The notes under the pieces are model-generated. The model had not been told where the DNA came from. It saw only the letters and a list, made by a program, of their open reading frames with translations, and ran no database searches. Positions 55,258 through 64,000 of a stretch of DNA of 64,000 nucleotides are shown here, piece by piece (the first letter of the stretch is position 1; every line of letters starts with the position of its first letter). This stretch comes from Leclercia sp. S52 (GTDB lineage Bacteria > Pseudomonadota > Gammaproteobacteria > Enterobacterales > Enterobacteriaceae). Position numbers and translations under genes: made by a program. The DNA is taken from positions 1,922,001 to 1,986,000 of the forward strand of contig NZ_CP152474.1 in NCBI RefSeq assembly GCF_039727615.1, written 5' to 3'.

Positions 55258-56191
55258 TTACGCATTGGTCAGGTATGTGAAAATTTTCTGCGTGTCATCC
55301 AGCGAGCACAGCCGTGTGCCGTGATTAATGGTCGCCGCACTGCCAGCCGCTACGCCGTACTGGGTCATCTCCCGTAAGGACGCGCCTTGCGCCAGCTTCA
55401 GGGTCATGGCACCCACCATGCTGTCACCCGCGCCGACGGTGCTCTGGCTTTTCATCGGCGGCGGCACAACATGCACCGAACCGCTTTCATCCACGGCCAG
55501 CGCCCCCTGTGGGCCGAGGGACACCACCACCCGGCGGGCTTTACCGCTCTTCACCAGCTCTTCGGCGGCACTGCGCACGTCATCCGGCTGGCTGAGATCG
55601 CGATTGACCAGGGCGCTTAGCTCTTTCTGATTAGGTTTTACCAGCTCGATGTTGCCGAGAGCCAGCGCGGCGCTGAGCGCCTCCCCGGAGCTGTCAACGA
55701 TGCAGCGGATGCCGTTCTGTTGCGCCGCACGGATCAGCTGCGTCAGGCGTTCGGTTTTTACGCCGGGGGGGCAGACTGCCGCTGATGACCAGCAGCGCGC
55801 CGGTCTCGATGGCCAGCACTTTCTCTTCCAGCTGGCGAAATTCATCTTCGCTCAGGGTCGCGCCGGGCATCACAAAGCGGTACTGCTCGTGGGTGGATTC
55901 AACATGCACGTGCAGGTTTTGCCGGGTCCAGTCATGGGCATCGACCGTCTCCACGGCGACCTGCTCATCAGCCAGAAGCGAGACAAGGTGTTCGCCCGTC
56001 GCGCCTCCTGCGGGAAAGATGGCGGTGGCTTTTCCGCCGAGGTGAACAATGGCACGCGCCACGTTAATCCCGCCGCCGCCGGGTTCGAAAACGGGCGCGC
56101 TGCAGCGGAGCTTCCCTTCCGGATAGAGTTGTGCCGTTAGGGTTGCACTGTCCAGGGAAGGGGAGAGCGTCAACGTAAAGATACGATCCAT
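55258..56191 (-). pseudogene. pfkB: 6-phosphofructokinase II, frameshifted by one extra base
   Basis: ATG 56191 opens MDRIFTLTLSPSLDSATLTA, as in E. coli PfkB, through FEPGGGGINVARAI, to SGSLPP near residue 140. A run of seven Gs at 55765-55771 (Cs on the coding strand) then shifts the frame. With six, it continues GVKTERLTQLIRAAQQNGIR to the end. The corrected protein has 310 residues against 309 in E. coli. The PfkB signature STVGAGDSMVGAMTLK, with the catalytic aspartate, is in the second part. It is the minor phosphofructokinase of glycolysis. Sequencing error is the likeliest cause. Confidence 0.85.
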
Positions 56192-56484
56192 GCTGATCTC
56201 CTGTGAATGAGGATAGCCTTAAGCCTGGCACCGAACCTGCGGAAGGGAAAGTAAATAACAATATGATTTCCAATATAAATATCGTTGCGCGCCGTGACTT
56301 TTATTTATAAATAACCGGCTGGTTTGAGATCGTTCTTATTCCAAAAATGAAACAAGAAATCATTGCTATGTTATTTGAGCCTTTTTATAATTTGTTACCT
56401 TTCGCGGGATCCCATGGCATTGATCCGCAAGAAAGTTTCCGGGACCGTAATGGTCTCTTTTTTTGTTGTACGGACTCTTTATAA
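56192..56484. promoter_or_regulatory. Divergent region between pfkB and ydiY
   Basis: 293 bases without a gene. GGAGATCAGC precedes pfkB on the minus strand. The 200 bases nearest ydiY are AT-rich and should hold its promoter. The ydiY ATG at 56485 has no strong Shine-Dalgarno sequence. Confidence 0.35.
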
Positions 56485-57243
56485 ATGAAGCTCTTAAAGA
56501 CAGTACCCGCTGCAATGATGGTGGCGGGAGGCCTGTTTGCGTCAATGCATGCAACAGCCGATGATTCCGTTTTTACTGTCATGGACGATCCCTCCACTGC
56601 ACAGAAACCTTTTGAAGGCAACCTGAACGCAGGTTATCTGGCGCAATCGGGCAATACAAAAAGCTCCTCCCTGACCGCCGACACCACCATGACCTGGTAC
56701 GGCAACACCACCGCCTGGTCGCTGTGGGGTAACGCCAGCAACACCTCTTCTAACGATGAACGCTCTTCCGAGAAATATGCGGTGGGTGGGCGTAGCCGTT
56801 ACAACATGACCGACTTCGACTATCTGTTTGGTCAGGCAAGCTGGTTGACCGACCGCTACAACGGCTACCGTGAGCGTGATGTGGCAACAGCCGGTTATGG
56901 TCGCCAGTTCCTGAATGGTCCGGTACATAGCTTCCGCTTTGAATTTGGTCCGGGTGTACGTTACGACGAATATACCAATGGCGATACCGAAACCCAGCCG
57001 CTGGGCTATGCGTCCGGTACCTACGCCTGGCAGATGACCGATAACGCCAAATTTAGCCAGGGCGTCTCTGTCTTTGGCGCTGACGACACCACCGTCAACT
57101 CCGAGACCGCGCTGAACGTGGCGATTAACGCCCATTTCGGGCTGAAAGTGGCCTACAACGTGACCTGGAACTCTGAGCCGCCAGCGTCTGCACCGGAACA
57201 TACCGATCGCAGAACTGTCGTCTCTCTGGGCTATAAAATGTAA
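56485..57243 (+). CDS. ydiY: DUF481 outer-membrane protein YdiY
   Basis: 252 residues, as in E. coli. A signal peptide (MKLLKTVPAAMMVAGGLFAS then MHATA) is cleaved before DDSVFTV. The mature part is a beta-barrel-like DUF481 domain with EGNLNAGYLAQSGNTKSSSL and an end in LGYKM. In E. coli it is acid-inducible; function unknown. A terminator follows. Confidence 0.93.
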   Translation: MKLLKTVPAAMMVAGGLFASMHATADDSVFTVMDDPSTAQKPFEGNLNAGYLAQSGNTKSSSLTADTTMTWYGNTTAWSLWGNASNTSSNDERSSEKYAVGGRSRYNMTDFDYLFGQASWLTDRYNGYRERDVATAGYGRQFLNGPVHSFRFEFGPGVRYDEYTNGDTETQPLGYASGTYAWQMTDNAKFSQGVSVFGADDTTVNSETALNVAINAHFGLKVAYNVTWNSEPPASAPEHTDRRTVVSLGYKM

Positions 57244-57250
57244 TGGCAGC

Positions 57251-57277
57251 GGGCCAATAATATATTGGCCCGTTTTT
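57251..57277 (+). terminator. ydiY terminator
   Basis: GGGCCAATA (57251-57259) and TATTGGCCC (57263-57271) pair perfectly, followed by GTTTTTA. Confidence 0.85.
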
Positions 57278-57498
57278 AATTTTTGTGCTGATAAATAATA
57301 AACAGTGTTTTAAAATAACACGGTAGCTGATATCTCCATATTCTCTCCATAATTCCCCGTTTTGTTAACATTCAGTTTATTTGACACGAATTGATAAATA
57401 TTTTGACTAGGCAAAAGTGTGATCCAGATCTAAACTATCAGGACAGGCTAGATATTGCCTTAAGTTGGTCTGTATTAATTCAGTAAGAGAAAAACATC
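57278..57498. promoter_or_regulatory. AT-rich promoter region of the small exported protein
   Basis: 221 bases. The word TGTGATCCAGATCTAAACTA (57418-57437) holds a TGTGATC half site and is CRP-like on one side only. No gene is visible. Confidence 0.3.
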
Positions 57499-57732
57499 AT
57501 GAATAAAATCACTACTGCATCTGCAGCAATAGTGCTTTCCGCACTATCCTTCGGCGCATTTGCCGCTGATTCTGTATATAACTCTGCCAGTGACAGCTCT
57601 GCACAAGTGGGCATTACCAAAGCCTCTGATGTAGAAGCCGGTTCGAACATTGCCCCAGGTTCGCAATCTACCGGGCAATCCATGGACGACGCGTTCGACG
57701 TGCATAAACTGGTTGCCGGTGAATGGTCCTGA
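57499..57732 (+). CDS. Small exported protein of unknown function
   Basis: 77 residues. AGAGAAAAACATC lies before ATG 57499. The signal peptide (MNKITTASAAIVLSALSFGA, then FAA) precedes a 54-residue mature part, DSVYNSASDSSAQVGITKAS, rich in serine and aspartate and without cysteines. It is acidic and likely disordered in the periplasm. The signal peptide resembles YhcN/DUF1471 proteins, but the mature part lacks their conserved pattern. It has its own terminator. I know of no E. coli counterpart at this site. Confidence 0.75.
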   Translation: MNKITTASAAIVLSALSFGAFAADSVYNSASDSSAQVGITKASDVEAGSNIAPGSQSTGQSMDDAFDVHKLVAGEWS

Positions 57733-57780
57733 TTGATTCGTCAGGCACGCTAAATAGATTTACTGGCCGTTATTGCCGCT

Positions 57781-57813
57781 AAAAAAACCGGATTCTGATG
57801 TACCGGTTTTTTT
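57781..57813 (+). terminator. Terminator of the small exported protein gene
   Basis: AAAAAAACCGG (57781-57791) and CCGGTTTTTTT (57803-57813) pair perfectly around an 11-base loop. Confidence 0.88.
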
Positions 57814-57909
57814 ATTTCTGCTGTTTGTGTAAAGTTAATTAAAACGTAAGTTTATATTCGTTATGTTTTGCAAAAAAACTGCTTATCTGACAGAAGAGGG
57901 AAGATGAGA

Positions 57910-58017
57910 TTAACCCCAAAGCATCGCTGCCCAGCGTAATAACATTAAGGCAGCACAAAGGGTGATTAAGACAATCACCATCTTCCAGTATTTTTTTGAA
58001 AAGCGTTTCGTCGGCAT
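57910..58017 (-). CDS. yniD: Small inner-membrane protein YniD
   Basis: 35 residues: MPTKRFSKKYWKMVIVLITL then CAALMLLRWAAMLWG. A basic N-terminus (KRFSKKYWK) is followed by one membrane helix, as in E. coli YniD, which it matches closely from memory. Two adjacent ATGs (58020 and 58017) are in frame after AAGG; I chose the second by alignment. Function unknown. It lies between ydiY and thrS, as in E. coli. Confidence 0.85.
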   Translation of the reverse strand: MPTKRFSKKYWKMVIVLITLCAALMLLRWAAMLWG

Positions 58018-58125
58018 CATATCATCCTTGTTCTTTGGTCGCGGTTGACTGGCAAGTCTACCAAAGAGCAAAAATAATTGCGCTTCGCCGGAGGTTAACG
58101 CGTCAGGCGCTTACAGCTACGAGCG

Positions 58126-58218
58126 TCAAAACCAGTGAAACTTATCCGCCAGAATCACAAGTAATGCGGTGGCAGAAAGAATGTTCAGGATAACGACTGT
58201 TCTGCTGGATACGTTCAT
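58126..58218 (-). CDS. Tiny membrane protein, YncL-like
   Basis: 30 residues: MNVSSRTVVILNILSATALL then VILADKFHWF. One membrane helix with a short polar start and an aromatic end. The first nine residues and the length recall the E. coli small protein YncL, from memory. ATG 58218 follows GGGG at 8 bases. It sits about 110 bases upstream of yniD on the same strand, so the two tiny genes may share a transcript. Confidence 0.65.
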   Translation of the reverse strand: MNVSSRTVVILNILSATALLVILADKFHWF

Positions 58219-58544
58219 AATATGCCCCATAGTGTATTGAAGGACCTGTTCAAGAATAGCTCAGCCACCCGGTATTGCGAGAAGCTGTTTGAAATTCCAC
58301 GTTAAACTCATGCAAAAGTACTAACGCGTTCAATCTGCCCGGAAGGGTGTTTTCACCCTGGCGTTAGTGTTACCATCAACAAGCTGATCGTAAATTGCCA
58401 TTTTTCTGATTTCGATCCTGTGCATGATTGCGGGCCAATTTGACGATTGTTGGTCAGATGGCTTTGCAATTCACTGTAAATTAAAGATTATTTTCTTTGC
58501 ATATGCTCTTATGTGTGGGGCATCACTGCAAATAAGGACATAAA
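58219..58544. promoter_or_regulatory. thrS: thrS leader and promoter region
   Basis: 326 bases before thrS. In E. coli the thrS mRNA leader folds into tRNA-like arms that threonyl-tRNA synthetase binds to repress its own translation. Conserved-looking leader DNA (58430-58540) precedes AATAAGGACATAAA and the ATG. I infer the operator from the known E. coli mechanism and did not redraw the fold. The minus-strand promoter for the tiny membrane protein genes must also lie here. Confidence 0.5.
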
Positions 58545-60473
58545 ATGCCTGTAATTACTCTTCCTGATGGCAGCCAACGCCATTTCGACTGCGCCGTCAG
58601 CCCAATGGATGTTGCGCTGGATATCGGCCCGGGTCTGGCGAAAGCCACTATTGCTGGCCGCGTAAACGGTGCGCTGGTTGATGCTTCCGATTTAATTGAA
58701 AACGATGCGAAGCTGTCGATCATCACCGCGAAAGACGAAGAAGGTCTGGAGATCATTCGTCACTCGTGCGCTCACCTGCTCGGTCATGCGATCAAGCAGC
58801 TGTGGCCTAACACCAAAATGGCTATCGGCCCGGTTATCGACAACGGCTTCTACTATGACGTTGACCTTGACCACACGCTGACCCAGGAAGATATCGAAGC
58901 CCTCGAAAAGCGTATGCACGAGCTGGCTGAGAGCAACTACGACGTCATCAAGAAGACCGTAAGCTGGCACGAAGCGCGTGAAACCTTCGTGAAGCGTGGC
59001 GAAAACTACAAAGTCACTATTCTTGACGAGAATATTGCTCATGATGACAAGCCTGGCTTGTATCATCACGAAGAATACATCGACATGTGCCGTGGACCGC
59101 ACGTGCCGAACATGCGCTTCTGCCATCACTTCAAACTGATGAAAACCGCGGGCGCTTACTGGCGTGGCGACAGCAACAATAAGATGTTGCAGCGCATCTA
59201 CGGTACCGCCTGGGCAGACAAAAAAGCCCTGAGCGCGTATCTGCAGCGCCTGGAAGAAGCGGCGAAGCGTGACCACCGTAAAATCGGCAAGCAGCTCGAC
59301 CTGTATCATATGCAGGAAGAGGCGCCGGGTATGGTCTTCTGGCACAACGACGGCTGGACTATCTTCCGCGAGCTGGAAACTTTCGTGCGTTCCAAGCTGA
59401 AAGCGTACCAGTATCAGGAAGTGAAAGGCCCGTTCATGATGGACCGTGTGCTGTGGGAAAAAACCGGCCACTGGGACAACTACAAAGATGCGATGTTCAC
59501 CACCTCTTCTGAGAACCGTGAATACTGCATCAAGCCAATGAACTGCCCAGGCCACGTTCAGATCTTTAACCAGGGTCTGAAATCCTACCGCGATCTGCCG
59601 CTGCGTATGGCGGAGTTCGGTAGTTGCCACCGTAACGAGCCATCAGGTGCGCTGCACGGTCTGATGCGTGTTCGTGGCTTTACGCAGGATGATGCGCATA
59701 TCTTCTGTACTGAAGATCAGGTACGTGATGAAGTTAACGCCTGTATTCGTATGGTCTACGATATGTACAGCACCTTTGGCTTCGAGAAGATCGTGGTCAA
59801 ACTCTCAACGCGTCCGGAAAAACGTATCGGTAGCGATGAGACCTGGGATCGTGCTGAGGCGGATCTCGCCGTGGCGCTGGAAGAGAACGGTATCCCGTTT
59901 GAATACCAGCTGGGCGAGGGCGCATTCTACGGTCCGAAAATTGAATTTACCCTGTATGACTGTCTCGATCGTGCATGGCAGTGCGGTACTGTACAGCTGG
60001 ACTTCTCCCTGCCGCAGCGTTTAAGCGCCTCTTATGTTGGCGAAGACAACGAGCGTCAGGTGCCGGTAATGATTCACCGTGCTATCCTCGGTTCACTGGA
60101 GCGCTTCATCGGCATCCTGACCGAAGAGTTCGCGGGCTTCTTCCCAACCTGGCTTGCGCCAGTGCAGGTAGTGGTGATGAACATTACCGATTCTCAGGCT
60201 GATTACGTTAAAGAATTGACGCAGAAACTACAAAATGCGGGCATTCGCGTAAAAGCAGACTTGAGAAATGAGAAGATTGGCTTTAAAATCCGCGAGCACA
60301 CTTTACGTCGTGTCCCGTATATGTTGGTCTGTGGTGATAAAGAGGTGGAAGCAGGCAAAGTTGCCGTTCGCACCCGCCGTGGTAAAGACCTGGGCAGCCT
60401 GGACGTAAATGAAGTGATTGAGAAGCTGCAACAAGAGATTCGCAGCCGCAGTCTTCAACAACTGGAGGAATAA
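58545..60473 (+). CDS. thrS: Threonyl-tRNA synthetase
   Basis: 642 residues, as in E. coli. Domains in order: TGS (1-60), the editing domain with zinc-like [16 protein letters not shown], class II catalytic motifs (including [31 protein letters not shown] with the zinc cysteine, and [11 protein letters not shown]), and the anticodon-binding domain from about 540 ending QLEE. It charges tRNA-Thr and removes mischarged serine. It starts the thrS-infC-rpmI-rplT-pheMST cluster. Confidence 0.98.
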   Translation: MPVITLPDGSQRHFDCAVSPMDVALDIGPGLAKATIAGRVNGALVDASDLIENDAKLSIITAKDEEGLEIIRHSCAHLLGHAIKQLWPNTKMAIGPVIDNGFYYDVDLDHTLTQEDIEALEKRMHELAESNYDVIKKTVSWHEARETFVKRGENYKVTILDENIAHDDKPGLYHHEEYIDMCRGPHVPNMRFCHHFKLMKTAGAYWRGDSNNKMLQRIYGTAWADKKALSAYLQRLEEAAKRDHRKIGKQLDLYHMQEEAPGMVFWHNDGWTIFRELETFVRSKLKAYQYQEVKGPFMMDRVLWEKTGHWDNYKDAMFTTSSENREYCIKPMNCPGHVQIFNQGLKSYRDLPLRMAEFGSCHRNEPSGALHGLMRVRGFTQDDAHIFCTEDQVRDEVNACIRMVYDMYSTFGFEKIVVKLSTRPEKRIGSDETWDRAEADLAVALEENGIPFEYQLGEGAFYGPKIEFTLYDCLDRAWQCGTVQLDFSLPQRLSASYVGEDNERQVPVMIHRAILGSLERFIGILTEEFAGFFPTWLAPVQVVVMNITDSQADYVKELTQKLQNAGIRVKADLRNEKIGFKIREHTLRRVPYMLVCGDKEVEAGKVAVRTRRGKDLGSLDVNEVIEKLQQEIRSRSLQQLEE

Positions 60474-61019
<546 letters not shown>

Positions 61020-61091
61020 GCCTTCAAGTAGCAATTCCTGTGGAGCCGACAGGCTTCGCAGGTTTTGTTCGCCTGGGTTTCGTTTATTTAA

Positions 61092-61313
<222 letters not shown>

Positions 61314-61340
61314 GCCGTTAACGTTTAATTTTTTTACTAA

Positions 61341-61721
<381 letters not shown>

Positions 61722-61729
61722 GCCAGTTG

Positions 61730-61755
61730 AAAGAGGGAGCTCTGCTCCCTCTTTT
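61730..61755 (+). terminator. Terminator after rplT
   Basis: AAAGAGGGAGC (61730-61740) and GCTCCCTCTTT (61744-61754) pair perfectly, followed by T. It separates the ribosomal genes from pheM. Confidence 0.88.
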
Positions 61756-61843
61756 CGTTTCAACAGCATCAAAACGTTGACAATTTTCCGGCGACCCTTT
61801 TCAATAAGGCGTTAGGTCCCTTACCACACAAGGTAATGCAAGC

Positions 61844-61888
61844 ATGAATGCTGCTATTTTCCGCTTCTTCTTTTACTTTAGCACCTGA
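61844..61888 (+). CDS. pheM: pheST leader peptide
   Basis: 14 residues: [14 protein letters not shown], with five phenylalanines, identical to the E. coli pheM peptide from memory. Ribosome stalling at Phe codons when charged tRNA-Phe is scarce lets the antiterminator form. ATG 61844 follows AAGG and a short gap. Confidence 0.93.

Positions 61889-64000
<2,112 letters not shown>

Overview
The window joins an AT-rich prophage-like accessory region (1 to about 13,000) to a GC-rich enterobacterial chromosome backbone (about 13,000 to 64,000). Backbone proteins and gene order closely follow the Escherichia coli block mipA-yeaE-yeaD-gapA-msrB ... thrS-infC-rpmI-rplT-pheMST. A chitinase sits where E. 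coli has the ydj sugar genes, a lone kduD lies between ydjM and hxpB, nudG directly abuts xthA, and REP-type repeats are present. This suggests an Enterobacter-like member of the Enterobacteriaceae; genus and species cannot be fixed from the sequence alone.

Region 1-9,000. Small plus-strand genes come first: a partial gene, a three-codon minigene, two damaged small genes, a ribbon-helix-helix-like protein, a NUMOD4/HNH endonuclease and an unknown 157-residue protein. About 600 bases of possibly structured non-coding DNA follow. Then comes a minus-strand accessory block: a DUF2971 protein, two related two-helix membrane proteins, a YfjP/YeeP-like GTPase and small unknown proteins. Three related hairpins and a decayed partial gene duplicate separate these genes. 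The block resembles a prophage cargo or defence cassette and is the best candidate for an undescribed system. A 103-residue gene beside the packaging genes carries a LexA box.

Region 9,000-13,400. Small and large terminase genes of the lambda Nu1/GpA type are present, but the large subunit is cut off by a 1,221-base IS3-family element (IS407 group). The IS has no target duplication and beyond it lies only the tail of an unrelated gene, so the phage morphogenesis genes were probably lost through an IS-linked deletion. The prophage is therefore defective as seen here.

Region 13,400-30,500. Envelope, glycolysis, repair and salvage genes: mipA, yeaE, yeaD, gapA, msrB, yeaC, a secreted GH18 chitinase, a six-copy 46-bp REP-like array, pncA-ansA, sppA, ydjA-selD-topB, gdhA, ynjH, and xthA-nudG.

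Region 30,500-49,400. The arginine succinyltransferase operon astCADBE, behind a sigma-54 promoter, degrades arginine to glutamate. Then come spy, ves, SOS-regulated cho, nadE, osmE, the chitobiose operon chbBCARFG (with a ChiX small-RNA target between chbB and chbC), katE and cedA. The secreted chitinase and the chb operon together form a chitin-use route.

Region 49,400-64,000. tcyP, ydjM, kduD, hxpB, yniB, yniA, ydiZ, pfkB, ydiY, an unknown small exported protein, two tiny membrane proteins (YniD and a YncL-like peptide), and the translation cluster thrS-infC-rpmI-rplT-pheM-pheS-pheT (cut by the window end).

Four conserved chromosomal genes (astD, kduD, yniA, pfkB) and one prophage gene each carry a single extra base in a homopolymer run. 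Removing that base restores full-length proteins, so these are more likely sequencing errors than true pseudogenes.
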